From an uncultured Clostridia bacterium (GTDB taxonomy: Bacteria; Bacillota; Clostridia; TANB77; CAG-508), in assembly GCA_949482135.1 (NCBI GenBank), contig CASYFC010000007.1, positions 36,922 through 100,921 of the forward strand: a DNA stretch of 64,000 nt, read 5' to 3'. The translations under genes were made by a program, and so were the position numbers. This document shows, one piece after another, positions 44,839 through 53,656 of the stretch (position 1 is its first letter; every line of letters starts with the position of its first letter). Under the pieces are notes generated by a model, which saw nothing but the letters and a program-made list of their open reading frames with translations, was not told the origin of the DNA and did not search any database.

Positions 44839-46686
44839 ATGGAAGAAATAAAAAAATCAAATGAAAAGGCAAAAAAAGCAACTAATACAAAAAACGTAAG
44901 AAAACAAAAATCAAATACTAAAAAAACCAAAAATGAAAACTTAAAACCAATAGTTATAAAACATAATTCAAAAGCAGTTGTTAAAGTTGAAGATAAACCT
45001 TTAGCAATTAAAGAAGAATTTTCTTTTAAGAAAGAAAATTTAAAAATTATACCATTAGGTGGAATAGAAGAGATTGGAAAAAATATAACAGTATTTGAAT
45101 ATGGAAATGATATTATTTTAGTAGATTGTGGTGTTGCATTTCCAGAAGAAGATATGTTAGGAATAGATTTAGTTATTCCAGATTTTTCTTATTTAGTTAA
45201 AAATAAAGAAAAAATTAGAGGATTAGTAATTACCCACGGACATGAAGATCATATAGGATCAATTGCATATCTTTTAAAGGAAATTAATGTTCCAATATAT
45301 GCAACGAAATTAACTATTGGATTAATTCAAAATAAATTAGAAGAACATCATTTAGCAAAAACAGCAAAACTTCATACTGTAAAACAAGGGCAAATTATAG
45401 TACTTGGAAAAATGAGAGTTGAATTTATTAGAAGTTGTCATAGTATACCAGATTCTGTTGCACTTGCAATTCACACACCAGTTGGAACTGTTGTGCACAC
45501 AGGAGATTTTAAAATAGATTATACACCAATAGATGACCAAAAGATTGACTTAGGTCGTTTAGCTGAACTAGGAAATAGAGGGGTTTTAGCTTTACTTTCG
45601 GATAGTACAAATGCTGAAAGAAAAGGTTATACAATGTCAGAAAGTACTGTAGGTGAAGTATTTGATAAACTTTTTTTAAATTGCAAAAAAAGAATTGTAA
45701 TAGCAACATTTGCATCAAATATGCATAGAGTTCAACAAATAGTTAATTCTGCAGTTGCTAATAATAGAAAAATTGCAGTATGTGGAAGAAGTATGATAAA
45801 TATGATAAATACAGCTGCAGAACTTGGATATATTCATGCTCCAAAAAATACTTTTATTGAAATAGATATGATAAAAAATTATTCAGATGATCAATTGGTA
45901 ATAATTACAACAGGAAGTCAAGGAGAACCAATGTCAGCTTTAACAAGAATGGCTAATGGTGAACATAGGAAAGTAAATATTAATTCTAATGATTTAGTAA
46001 TAATATCTGCCACTCCAATTCCTGGAAATGAAAAATTTGTTGCAAAAGTAATAGATGATTTAATGAAGATTGGAGCAGAGGTTGTATATAGTTCTTTAGC
46101 TGATGTTCACGTATCTGGACATGCTTGCCAAGAGGAACAAAAATTGATGTTATCTTTAGTTAGACCAAAATATTTTATACCAGTTCATGGTGAATACAGG
46201 CAACTAATTGCTCATAGAAATACAGCAAGATTAGTTGGAATTACAGCAGATAATATTATTTTAATGAAGAATGGTAGAGTTTTAGAAATAAATGAAAATG
46301 AAGCAAAACTTACAGGTTCTGTACAAGTTGGAAAAGTATTTGTAGACGGATTAGGTGTAGGAGATGTTGGAAATATTGTTTTAAGAGATAGACAACATTT
46401 ATCTCAAGATGGTTTAATTATTGTAGTATTAACAATGGATTCAGTTGGAAATGTTATTGCAGGTCCAGATATAATTTCAAGAGGATTTGTTTATGTAAGA
46501 GAATCTGAAAATTTAATGGATGGAGTAAAAGAACTAATAAATATAGAAGTTATGAGATGTGTAGATAGCCATATTACAGAATGGTCTGTAATAAAATCTA
46601 CTATAAAGGATTCTTTAAGAGAATACATTTTCCAAAAAACAAAAAGAAATCCTATGATTTTGCCAATATTCATGGAAGTTAAATAA
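44839..46686 (+). CDS. rnj: Ribonuclease J
   Basis: 615 residues. After a Lys-rich N-terminal extension of about 65 residues comes the metallo-beta-lactamase/beta-CASP core: LVITHGHEDHIGSIAYLL, FIRSCHSIPDSVALAI, HTGDFKIDYTP, LLSDSTNAERKGYT, and VSGHACQEEQKLMLSLVRPKYFIPVHGEYR. RNase J combines 5'-3' exonuclease and endonuclease activity in RNA decay. ATG 44839 is chosen; SD AAAGGAGAG (about 44792-44800) is 40 nt away in sequence, but an 11-bp hairpin between them brings it to about nine nt. TTG 44818 in the hairpin loop is the alternative. Confidence 0.93.
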   Translation: MEEIKKSNEKAKKATNTKNVRKQKSNTKKTKNENLKPIVIKHNSKAVVKVEDKPLAIKEEFSFKKENLKIIPLGGIEEIGKNITVFEYGNDIILVDCGVAFPEEDMLGIDLVIPDFSYLVKNKEKIRGLVITHGHEDHIGSIAYLLKEINVPIYATKLTIGLIQNKLEEHHLAKTAKLHTVKQGQIIVLGKMRVEFIRSCHSIPDSVALAIHTPVGTVVHTGDFKIDYTPIDDQKIDLGRLAELGNRGVLALLSDSTNAERKGYTMSESTVGEVFDKLFLNCKKRIVIATFASNMHRVQQIVNSAVANNRKIAVCGRSMINMINTAAELGYIHAPKNTFIEIDMIKNYSDDQLVIITTGSQGEPMSALTRMANGEHRKVNINSNDLVIISATPIPGNEKFVAKVIDDLMKIGAEVVYSSLADVHVSGHACQEEQKLMLSLVRPKYFIPVHGEYRQLIAHRNTARLVGITADNIILMKNGRVLEINENEAKLTGSVQVGKVFVDGLGVGDVGNIVLRDRQHLSQDGLIIVVLTMDSVGNVIAGPDIISRGFVYVRESENLMDGVKELINIEVMRCVDSHITEWSVIKSTIKDSLREYIFQKTKRNPMILPIFMEVK

Positions 46687-46687
46687 A

Positions 46688-46725
46688 AATAAAGTTCTGA
46701 TTAAAATCAGAACTTTATTTTTTTA
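46688..46725 (+). terminator. Terminator of rnj
   Basis: Stem AATAAAGTTCTGATT with AATCAGAACTTTATT (46688-46719), then a T-run. Confidence 0.9.
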
Positions 46726-46770
46726 TTCTATATGATATAATTATAGCAAATAAAAATTAAGGTGATTAGA

Positions 46771-47436
46771 ATGATTAAATATTTAATTTTTGACTTAGAT
46801 AATACAATTATTTTAGATGAAGAAGAAGATATAAATACATATAAAGATGTTTTGAAAAATTTAAATTATGATGTTGAGGATTATCATAAGATTTATGATG
46901 CTGTTGATGAATACGAAATTTCAGTAACTGAAGAAGAACTATATTTTACGAAACAAGGTTTATTAGATTATTTAAATAAACATTTAAATAGAAATTATAG
47001 TATAGAACTAATAAATGGATTATGTGATGTTATTGGAAAATATTGGACACAAAAAGTTCTAATTGATGAGGAAACTGTAAAATATCTAGCAAGCAAATAT
47101 AAACTATACATATATACTAATTTCTTTGGAGATGCTCAATATGAAAGAATAAAAAATATTGGGTATGATAAATACTTTGTAAGGGTATTTGGACCAGATA
47201 AATATGGTTTAAAACCATATAAAAAATCAATGAATATGGTTTTAGATGAAATTGGTTGTACTTCTGAAGAATGCATTATGATAGGAGATAGTAAAGATAA
47301 AGAAATATTAGCAGCATGTAATGTTGGAATGAAGGCAATATTATTTGATTATGATGGAAAAAGAGATAAATCGAATATAAAACTAAATAATTACAAAGTT
47401 ATAAAAAATTTAAGAGAATTAAAAAATATTTTATAA
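46771..47436 (+). CDS. HAD-superfamily hydrolase
   Basis: 221 residues. Motif I is FDLDNTI near the start, motif II is IYTNFFGD, and motifs III/IV are KPYKKSMNMVL and CIMIGDSKDKEILAACNVG. The cap domain lies between I and II. It belongs to the YjjG/pyrophosphatase-like HAD group, phosphatase substrate unknown. ATG 46771 is used with AAGGTG as SD; GTG 46762 lies within that SD. Confidence 0.85.
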   Translation: MIKYLIFDLDNTIILDEEEDINTYKDVLKNLNYDVEDYHKIYDAVDEYEISVTEEELYFTKQGLLDYLNKHLNRNYSIELINGLCDVIGKYWTQKVLIDEETVKYLASKYKLYIYTNFFGDAQYERIKNIGYDKYFVRVFGPDKYGLKPYKKSMNMVLDEIGCTSEECIMIGDSKDKEILAACNVGMKAILFDYDGKRDKSNIKLNNYKVIKNLRELKNIL

Positions 47437-47472
47437 GTATAGTAATTATAAATAAGTATAAAGTAAAAGATA

Positions 47473-47501
47473 TTGAAAAAAAATAATAATTTTGCTATAA
47501 T
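47473..47501 (+). promoter_or_regulatory. Promoter of gltX
   Basis: TTGAAA (47473-47478), 17-nt spacer, TATAAT (47496-47501) with TGC extended -10. Confidence 0.8.
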
Positions 47502-47533
47502 AGAAAAGATTTTAAAAGAAAAGAGGAGTTTAT

Positions 47534-49162
47534 ATGGATAATAAAGATTTAGCAAATTTAATATTTCCAGACGTAAAGGATTATACATATTACGAAGAAA
47601 AATACAAAGCAAGAAATTTACCAGAAGGAGCAATTGTTACAAGATTTGCACCAAGTCCAACAGGATTTGTTCATATTGGTGGAATTTATCAAAGTTTAGT
47701 TGCAAAGCTTATGGCAAAAGATAATGGTGTATTTTTTGTAAGAATTGAAGATACAGATCAAAAAAGAGAAGTTGAAGGTGGAACAAAACAAATATTAGAT
47801 GCTTTAAAAGATTTTGATTTATCACCAGATGAATTTATAGATGAAAATAATGTTGATCATGGTGAATATGGACCATATAAACAATCATTAAGGAAAGATA
47901 TATATCAATCTTATGCAAAAAAATTACTTGAAGAAGGAAATGCATATCCATGTTTCTGTAAACCAGAAGATTTAGATAAAATAAGAGGAGATCAAGAAAA
48001 GGCAAAAGAAAGAACAGGATATTATGGAAAATGGACAAAATGTAGAAACATGCCTGTAGATATGGCAATTGAAAAGATAAAAAATGGAGATCCATATATA
48101 GTTAGATTTAAATCACCAGGAAATCCTGACAAAAAAATAAAACATAAAGATGTAATTAAAGGTAGTGTTGATTTTCCAGAAAATGACCAAGATATAGTTA
48201 TAATAAAATCAGATGGGCTTCCAACATATCATTTTGCACATTTAGTAGATGATCATTTAATGGGAACTAATATGGTAATTAGAGCTGATGAGTGGCTTGC
48301 TTCTGTTCCATTACACTTACAATTATTTTATGTAATGGGATTTAAAGCTCCTAAATATGCACATATTTCTCCAATGATGAAAATGGATGGGGAAGGAAAA
48401 CGTAAATTAAGCAAAAGAAAAGATCCAGAATCAGCAGTAGGATATTATAAAGAGGAAGGAATTCCAAAAGATGCTGTTTTAGAGTATTTAATGAATATAG
48501 CAAATTCTAGTTTTGAAATTTGGAGAAAACAAAATCCAGATAAGTCAATGTATGAATTTTCTTTTGATATGAAAAAAATGAGTGTAAGTGGTGCTCTTTT
48601 TGATATGGTAAAAATGCTTGATGTATCAAAAAATGTAATTTCAAGATATTCGGCTGAAAAAGTTTATGAAGAATCTTTAAATTGGGCTAAAGAATATGAT
48701 GAAGAGCTTGCAGAAATGTTATCAAATAAAGAGTATTCTTTAAAAGTTTTAGGAATTGAAAGAGGAAATAGCAAACCACGTAAAGACATAGCAAAATGGT
48801 CTGATGTTAAAAATATTATTTATTATATGTATCCTGAAAAATTTAGTAAAAATAAAGAATACGAATATCAAAAAATAACAGATAATGATGAAATTGAAAA
48901 AATAGTGAAAACGTATTTTGAAAAATATTATAATGAATCAGATGATAAACAATCATGGTTTGATAAAATGAAAGATTTAGCAGAAGAGTTTGGATATGCA
49001 AGAGAAGTTAAAGAATATAAAACAAATCCAGATTCTTATAAAGGTCATGTTGGAGATATAAGTACAGTAATAAGAGTTAAATTAACAGGAAGATGCAATA
49101 CTCCAGATTTATATGAAATTATGCAAGTTTTAGGAAAAGAAGAATTATTAAAAAGAATTTAA
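47534..49162 (+). CDS. gltX: Glutamyl-tRNA synthetase
   Basis: 542 residues, class I. The HIGH motif is RFAPSPTGFVHIGGIYQSL (about 37-55) and the KMSKS-type loop is GEGKRKLSKRKDPESA (about 291-306). An N-terminal extension of about 35 residues precedes the usual start, and the anticodon-binding helical domain fills the last 200 residues. It charges tRNA-Glu, and tRNA-Gln as well if the organism uses the transamidation route. SD AAGAGGAG. Confidence 0.95.
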   Translation: MDNKDLANLIFPDVKDYTYYEEKYKARNLPEGAIVTRFAPSPTGFVHIGGIYQSLVAKLMAKDNGVFFVRIEDTDQKREVEGGTKQILDALKDFDLSPDEFIDENNVDHGEYGPYKQSLRKDIYQSYAKKLLEEGNAYPCFCKPEDLDKIRGDQEKAKERTGYYGKWTKCRNMPVDMAIEKIKNGDPYIVRFKSPGNPDKKIKHKDVIKGSVDFPENDQDIVIIKSDGLPTYHFAHLVDDHLMGTNMVIRADEWLASVPLHLQLFYVMGFKAPKYAHISPMMKMDGEGKRKLSKRKDPESAVGYYKEEGIPKDAVLEYLMNIANSSFEIWRKQNPDKSMYEFSFDMKKMSVSGALFDMVKMLDVSKNVISRYSAEKVYEESLNWAKEYDEELAEMLSNKEYSLKVLGIERGNSKPRKDIAKWSDVKNIIYYMYPEKFSKNKEYEYQKITDNDEIEKIVKTYFEKYYNESDDKQSWFDKMKDLAEEFGYAREVKEYKTNPDSYKGHVGDISTVIRVKLTGRCNTPDLYEIMQVLGKEELLKRI

Positions 49163-49165
49163 AAA

Positions 49166-49208
49166 AAGTGAAATTTAGGGTTATTCCTTAAATTTCACTT
49201 TTCTTTTT
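49166..49208 (+). terminator. Terminator of gltX
   Basis: Stem AAGTGAAATTTAGG (49166-49179) with CCTTAAATTTCACTT (49186-49200), one bulge, then a T-rich run. Confidence 0.9.
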
Positions 49209-49210
49209 TC

Positions 49211-49239
49211 TTGAGAAAATAGTAAAATTATGGTATAAT
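49211..49239 (+). promoter_or_regulatory. Promoter of the 49291 gene
   Basis: TTGAGA (49211-49216), 17-nt spacer, TATAAT (49234-49239). It begins within three bases of the gltX terminator tail. Confidence 0.8.
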
Positions 49240-49290
49240 GTAAGTGTAACTCTATAGCAACTACGTTCAAACAAGTTAGGAGGATGCCTT

Positions 49291-49659
49291 ATGATGAAGA
49301 ATAACTTGTTACAAAGTGAACCCAAAGTATACGAAATGAAATCTACAGAAAAAGAGGTTTACGAAACGCAGTCGTGCCAGTTATTAAGGGTGCGGGATAG
49401 TGCAAATGCACTCGAGAAAATTTCTAATGAAACAGGGGAAGAAATAGATTCAGTGGTAGAAGAATTGTATGATGCCATGAATAGCTTTCAACTCAAGAAG
49501 AAAGTTAAAGAAACTATTGATTCCAAACAATATGATGTTTCTATAAGCATTTCGGACTATCAGCAATCACGTACAGCTACAGTTAAAATTAATAAGCGAA
49601 GCGTGAGAGCAAAAATTCAGAACGGAATAAAAAACTTTTTAACTGAGTTGGTTGGATAG
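49291..49659 (+). CDS. Unknown protein, 122 aa
   Basis: SD AGGAGG precedes tandem Met codons at 49291. No signal peptide. The N-terminal part is Glu/Gln-rich (SEPKVYEMKSTEKEVYETQ), followed by two helices and a basic beta segment (ISISDYQQSRTATVKINKRSVR) ending in a helix. Arg codons include CGG, CGT and CGA. One of the compositionally distinct single-gene cassettes; no family recognised. Confidence 0.65.
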   Translation: MMKNNLLQSEPKVYEMKSTEKEVYETQSCQLLRVRDSANALEKISNETGEEIDSVVEELYDAMNSFQLKKKVKETIDSKQYDVSISISDYQQSRTATVKINKRSVRAKIQNGIKNFLTELVG

Positions 49660-49695
49660 GAAGTTGTTTCGTTCTAAAAATTAATGCTGTTGTAG

Positions 49696-49724
49696 GAGGT
49701 TGCCCACTATAGGTGGGTAGCTTC
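49696..49724 (+). terminator. GU-paired hairpin after the 49291 gene
   Basis: 12-bp stem (49696-49707 with 49713-49724) containing three G-U pairs. No T-run follows, so its strength is uncertain. Confidence 0.6.
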
Positions 49725-49754
49725 TAAATAGCATAAATAAGAAAGGTAATTATT

Positions 49755-49928
49755 ATGGAATATAATATTGGAGATATAGTAAAAACTAAAAAAGCACATC
49801 CATGTGGAAGTAAAGAATGGGAAATAACTAGAGTAGGTGTAGATTTTAAGTTAAAATGTTGTAATTGTGAACATATTATTATGTTGCCACGTGAAAAAGC
49901 TTTAAAAATGATATTGAAAAAAGTTTAA
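49755..49928 (+). CDS. DUF951 small protein
   Basis: 57 residues. The compact protein has VKTKKAHPCGSKEWEITRVG and KCCNCEHIIMLPREKA, the pattern of DUF951, a short family in Firmicutes with a probable zinc-ribbon or SH3-like barrel, often near ribosome- or division-related genes. Function unknown. ATG 49755 after SD AAAGG; core codons. Confidence 0.85.
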   Translation: MEYNIGDIVKTKKAHPCGSKEWEITRVGVDFKLKCCNCEHIIMLPREKALKMILKKV

Positions 49929-49939
49929 AATAAATACAT

Positions 49940-49972
49940 AAAAGCTGAAAAGTATTTACTTTTTCAGCTTTT
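49940..49972 (+). terminator. Terminator of the DUF951 gene
   Basis: Stem AAAAGCTGAAAAGTA (49940-49954) with TACTTTTTCAGCTTTT (49957-49972), one bulge. Its right arm overlaps the -35 box of the next promoter. Confidence 0.85.
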
Positions 49973-49982
49973 GTGCTATAAT
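49955..49982 (+). promoter_or_regulatory. Promoter of the 50028 gene
   Basis: TTTACT (49955-49960), 16-nt spacer, TATAAT (49977-49982) with TGC extended -10. Confidence 0.65.
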
Positions 49983-50027
49983 GTAATAGATAACTAACGT
50001 GTATTATGTTAATAAGGAGAACATGTG

Positions 50028-50300
50028 ATGAATGCAATTACTTATGTAAGAGAAGACAATGTCAGTAAGCACAATGGATCATCGTATGAAATCTCTTACT
50101 ATCGGTTAACGGTAGTATCTAAGACGAGAGTATGCAAATCTAAGCTGGTAGATGAGTTATTTGAATACATGAAAAATGATCTTCTCGAATGGAGACTCAA
50201 TCGGCTGAGAAAAAAATACAAACGTCTTGTAACAGAAGTGGAAAACAATGGTAACATTGCAACAGTGACAATCACTAAGCGTCCATGGTTTAAAAAGTAA
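50028..50300 (+). CDS. Unknown protein, 90 aa
   Basis: SD AAGGAG with ATG 50028 (GTG 50025 adjacent). A beta-rich N-terminus (ITYVREDNVSKHNGSSYEIS) is followed by a basic amphipathic helix (YMKNDLLEWRLNRLRKKYKR) and a closing beta pair (VENNGNIATVTITKRPW). CGG, CGT and CTG codons mark it as a compositional cassette. No family recognised; nucleic-acid binding is possible from the basic helix. Confidence 0.65.
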   Translation: MNAITYVREDNVSKHNGSSYEISYYRLTVVSKTRVCKSKLVDELFEYMKNDLLEWRLNRLRKKYKRLVTEVENNGNIATVTITKRPWFKK

Positions 50301-50303
50301 ATT

Positions 50304-50335
50304 ATTGCCCCTGTAATGAAAATTATAGGGGCAAT
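50304..50335 (+). terminator. Long perfect hairpin after the 50028 gene
   Basis: ATTGCCCCT pairs with AGGGGCAAT, extended by TAAT/ATTA with a GAAA loop. No T-run follows. Confidence 0.65.
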
Positions 50336-50354
50336 ATAAATTTACAAAAAAAGG

Positions 50355-50382
50355 TTTACATTTTATTATTTTGTGATATAAT
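50355..50382 (+). promoter_or_regulatory. Promoter of the T-box/serS operon
   Basis: TTTACA (50355-50360), 16-nt spacer, TATAAT (50377-50382) with an upstream TG. Confidence 0.75.
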
Positions 50383-50399
50383 ATTATTCATAGTAAATA

Positions 50400-50618
50400 A
50401 AACGTTTGATTAAGAACTAAGTAATAAATTAACTTTTTTTAGAGAGCTTATGGTTGGTGAGAATAAGTAAAAGTATTTATGAAATCTACTCTTAAGATGT
50501 TTCTAGCAAAACTAGACCGAGTTGTTGCAGGTTATAGCAATAAAAATGAGAAATAAACAAAGGTGGTACCGCGATTATTCGCCCTTATACAATTTAAGTA
50601 TAAGGGCTTTTTTGTTTT
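50400..50618 (+). promoter_or_regulatory. T-box riboswitch, tRNA-Ser specific
   Basis: A T-box leader with the conserved antiterminator sequence AGGTGGTACCGCG (50561-50573). It is followed by a terminator stem GCCCTTATAC (50581-50590) with GTATAAGGGC (50598-50607) and a T-run. In stem I, GAAATCTACTC (from 50481) offers the Ser codon UCU (50485-50487) as specifier. Uncharged tRNA-Ser would favour antitermination. The downstream genes are a Dcd/DUF1653 protein and serS, which fits. Confidence 0.9.
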
Positions 50619-50646
50619 TTGTAAAATATAAAAATAGGAGGAAAAT

Positions 50647-51447
50647 ATGATATTTAATGGAAATGATATTAAGAAGTTAATTGAAGAAGAAAAGATAATT
50701 GATAATTGTGACAAAGAATATATTGGTTCAGGTTCGTGTGATATATCAATGAGTAAAGAAATATTAAAAATAAAGAAAACTTTCAAACCAATTGATTTAT
50801 CGAATCCTGAAAATATAGAAAATATGTATGAAAAAATTGAAATAAAAGAAAGTTACAATTTTAAGCCCAATGAAGTTATTTTTGTAAAATTAAATGAAAA
50901 AATAAATTTACCATCAAATATTGTAGCTCATATTAGACCTAGAACATCATTAAGTAGATTAGGTATAATAATAAATCTTCAACATATTAATGCGGGATAT
51001 GAAGGTACTTTGAATATAGCAATGTACAATTTTTCTCCTAATACTTACAAGATACACCCAGGAATAAGAATAGGTCAGATTGTATTTGAAGAGTTAACTG
51101 ATGGAATTACTGACGATTTAGTATATGGAAATGAAAAGACTCCAAGCTATCAGAATGAAGATGGGCTTGTTGGCTCGAAAATATATGATGATTTTATAGG
51201 AAAAGTTTTTAGGCATTTTAAAGGGAATTATTATTTTATAGAAAATGTTAGTACAGATTCTGAAACTAAAGAAAATGTAATAGTATATAGGCCTTTATAT
51301 GATAGAAAAGATTCGATGCTTTGGACAAGGCCAGCAAAAATGTTTTTTGAAGAAATTGATGTAGATAGGAAAGATAATATTACAGGTCAAAAGCATAGAT
51401 TTGAATTAGTAGAAGATTTAAGTAAAGATTATATAAGTAAAAAATAA
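50647..51447 (+). CDS. dCTP deaminase/dUTPase-like protein fused to DUF1653
   Basis: 266 residues. Residues 1-about 165 have the trimeric dUTPase/Dcd fold: YIGSGSCDISMS, HIRPRTSLSRLGIIINLQH and AGYEGTLNIAMYNFSP. Residues about 188-250 are a DUF1653 domain (VFRHFKGNYYFIENVS, VIVYRPLYDR, LWTRPAKMFFEEID). By eye, the catalytic Glu of Dcd (LEFYN block) is Ala and the dUTPase catalytic Asp block reads INAGYEG, so the usual activity is doubtful. It is the first gene under the Ser T-box, 13 nt before serS. Confidence 0.8.
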   Translation: MIFNGNDIKKLIEEEKIIDNCDKEYIGSGSCDISMSKEILKIKKTFKPIDLSNPENIENMYEKIEIKESYNFKPNEVIFVKLNEKINLPSNIVAHIRPRTSLSRLGIIINLQHINAGYEGTLNIAMYNFSPNTYKIHPGIRIGQIVFEELTDGITDDLVYGNEKTPSYQNEDGLVGSKIYDDFIGKVFRHFKGNYYFIENVSTDSETKENVIVYRPLYDRKDSMLWTRPAKMFFEEIDVDRKDNITGQKHRFELVEDLSKDYISKK

Positions 51448-51460
51448 GGAGGAAAAAATA

Positions 51461-52747
51461 ATGATAGATATTAAAGTTTTAAGAGAAAATCCAGAAATGG
51501 TAAAAGAAAATATTAAAAGAAAGTTTCAAGAACATAAACTTGTTTTAGTTGATGAGGTTTTAGAATTAGATAAAGAAAGCAGAGAATTAACATTAATGTG
51601 TGATGAACTTCGTATGAAGAGAAATTCTATAAGTAAGGAAATCGGAGCATTAATGGGCCAAGGAAAAAAGGAAGAAGCAGAAGGTAAAAAACAAGATGTT
51701 CAAGAAATTAATGAAAAATTAGCGGCAAACGAGGGAAGAGAAGCTGAACTTAAAGAAGAAATTAAAGCTAGAATGATGAAAATTCCTAATATAATGGATG
51801 CATCAGTTCCAATAGGAAAAGATGATACAGAAAATGTAGAAAACGAAAAATTTGGAGAGCCAGTTGTTCCAGTTTATGAAATACCATATCATGCAGATAT
51901 AATTGAATCTTTAAATGGATTAGATAAAGAAAGTGCTGGAAGAACAAGTGGTAATGGTTTCTATTATTTATTAGGAGATGCAGCAAGACTTCATGAAGCT
52001 ATGATTGCTTATGCAAGAGATTTCATGATTAACAAAGGATTTACTTATTGTATACCACCATTTATGATAAGAAGTGATGTTGTAAATGGAGTTATGAGTT
52101 TTGAAGAACTAGAAGCTATGATGTATAAAATAGAAGGAGAAGACTTATATTTAATAGGAACAAGTGAACATTCAATGATAGGTAAGTTTAAAGGTCAAAT
52201 AGTAAAAGAAGAAGAATTACCAATTGCAATTACAGGATATTCTCCATGTTTTAGAAAAGAAGTTGGTTCACATGGACTAGAAGAGAGAGGACTATATAGA
52301 GTTCATCAATTTGAAAAACAAGAAATGATAGTTCTTTGCAAGCCAGAAGAACAAATGGATTGGTATAACAAAATGTGGAATTATACTGTAGAATTTTTCA
52401 GAAGTTTAGATGTACCAGTTAGAACATTAGAATGCTGTAGTGGAGACTTAGCTGATTTAAAAGTTAAATCTTGTGATGTTGAAGCTTGGAGTCCACGTCA
52501 ACAAAAATATTTTGAAGTAGGAAGTTGCTCTACTTTAGGTGATGCACAAGCAAGAAGATTATCAATTAGAGCAAAAGGAGAAAAGGGAAATTATTTAGTT
52601 GCTACATTGAATAATACAGTTGTAGCAAGCCCAAGAGGATTAATTGCAGTTCTTGAAAATAATTATCAAGAAGATGGAAGCATAAAAGTACCAGAAGTTT
52701 TATGGCCATATATGGGTGGAACAAAAGTATTGCTACCTAAAAAATAA
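51461..52747 (+). CDS. serS: Seryl-tRNA synthetase
   Basis: 428 residues, class II. The N-terminal antiparallel coiled-coil arm (about 30-100) binds tRNA-Ser. Motif 2 is FRKEVGSHGLEERGLYRVHQF and motif 3 lies in the C-terminal TLNNTVVASPRGLIAVLEN block. Regulated by the upstream T-box together with the Dcd/DUF1653 gene. SD AAGGAGG. Confidence 0.97.
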   Translation: MIDIKVLRENPEMVKENIKRKFQEHKLVLVDEVLELDKESRELTLMCDELRMKRNSISKEIGALMGQGKKEEAEGKKQDVQEINEKLAANEGREAELKEEIKARMMKIPNIMDASVPIGKDDTENVENEKFGEPVVPVYEIPYHADIIESLNGLDKESAGRTSGNGFYYLLGDAARLHEAMIAYARDFMINKGFTYCIPPFMIRSDVVNGVMSFEELEAMMYKIEGEDLYLIGTSEHSMIGKFKGQIVKEEELPIAITGYSPCFRKEVGSHGLEERGLYRVHQFEKQEMIVLCKPEEQMDWYNKMWNYTVEFFRSLDVPVRTLECCSGDLADLKVKSCDVEAWSPRQQKYFEVGSCSTLGDAQARRLSIRAKGEKGNYLVATLNNTVVASPRGLIAVLENNYQEDGSIKVPEVLWPYMGGTKVLLPKK

Positions 52748-52763
52748 AGATTGGAGTAAGAAA

Positions 52764-53351
52764 ATGATAATAAATAATCCAAAATTTGAAATATCAGCTG
52801 TAAGTAAAAAACAATATCCAAAGGGAAATCTTCCAGAAGTAGTATTAGTTGGAAAGTCTAATGTAGGAAAATCATCATTTGTCAATACTATGGTAAATAG
52901 AAAAAATTTAGCTAGAACTAGTAATGTTCCTGGAAAAACAAGACAAATTAATTTTTATAATATGGATAATAAATTTTATTTTGTAGATTTACCTGGATAT
53001 GGTTTTAGTAAAATGTCTAAAGAAGAAAAAGTTGTTTCTGGAAACTTTATTGAACAATATTTAGAAGAAGGAGATAATGTTGCTTTAATAATACTTCTAT
53101 TAGATATTAGACATAAACCTACTGCTGATGATATTCTTATGTATGATTATATTTTAAAAAGTAACTTACCATTTATAGTACTTACAAATAAGGCTGATAA
53201 AATAGCTGTAACCAAAGTAGATTCAGAGGTACAAAGAATAAAAGAAATATTAGGAATTTCTTATAGTACAATATTACCATTTTCTTCTGAAAGAAAAATT
53301 TATCAAGAAAATGTTTGGAAAGAAATTGAAAAATTTGTAAAACATGAATAA
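52764..53351 (+). CDS. engB: Ribosome biogenesis GTPase EngB (YsxC/YihA)
   Basis: 195 residues. G1 is LVGKSNVGKSSFVNTMVN, G3 is FVDLPGYGFSKM, G4 is VLTNKADKIAVTK. EngB acts in late 50S assembly. ATG 52764 with SD TTGGAG is used; an upstream frame overlaps serS but lacks conservation. It is 16 nt after serS. Confidence 0.95.
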   Translation: MIINNPKFEISAVSKKQYPKGNLPEVVLVGKSNVGKSSFVNTMVNRKNLARTSNVPGKTRQINFYNMDNKFYFVDLPGYGFSKMSKEEKVVSGNFIEQYLEEGDNVALIILLLDIRHKPTADDILMYDYILKSNLPFIVLTNKADKIAVTKVDSEVQRIKEILGISYSTILPFSSERKIYQENVWKEIEKFVKHE

Positions 53352-53415
53352 ATTGAAATAAAATACATAAATATATATATAACAAAGGTTTAATTTTTAT
53401 GAACAGGAGATATTT

Positions 53416-53652
53416 ATGTATAGTGAATTTGTTAAAGAAGTAGAAATATCTGATTTAGATGAAAATGAGAAAAACAGTGATTTACTAAAAAATATAAAAA
53501 TTGTAAAAGAAACATTAAATAATATGTATAATAATATGCAATTTGCAGATGGAGATTTGATAGATTATTATACTTATCAGATAAAAGCAGAAGAAGCAAA
53601 ATACGATTATTTAATAAAGCAAGCTAAAACTAAGAAAATTAAAATTGTATAA
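53416..53652 (+). CDS. YaaL/DUF2508-like small protein
   Basis: 78 residues, entirely helical: LLKNIKIVKETLNNMYNNMQFAD, then LIDYYTYQIKAEEAKYDYLIKQAK. The length and Asp-Pro-less helical hairpin match DUF2508 (YaaL). Function unknown; core codons. SD CAGGAG. Confidence 0.7.
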   Translation: MYSEFVKEVEISDLDENEKNSDLLKNIKIVKETLNNMYNNMQFADGDLIDYYTYQIKAEEAKYDYLIKQAKTKKIKIV

Positions 53653-53656
53653 AACA

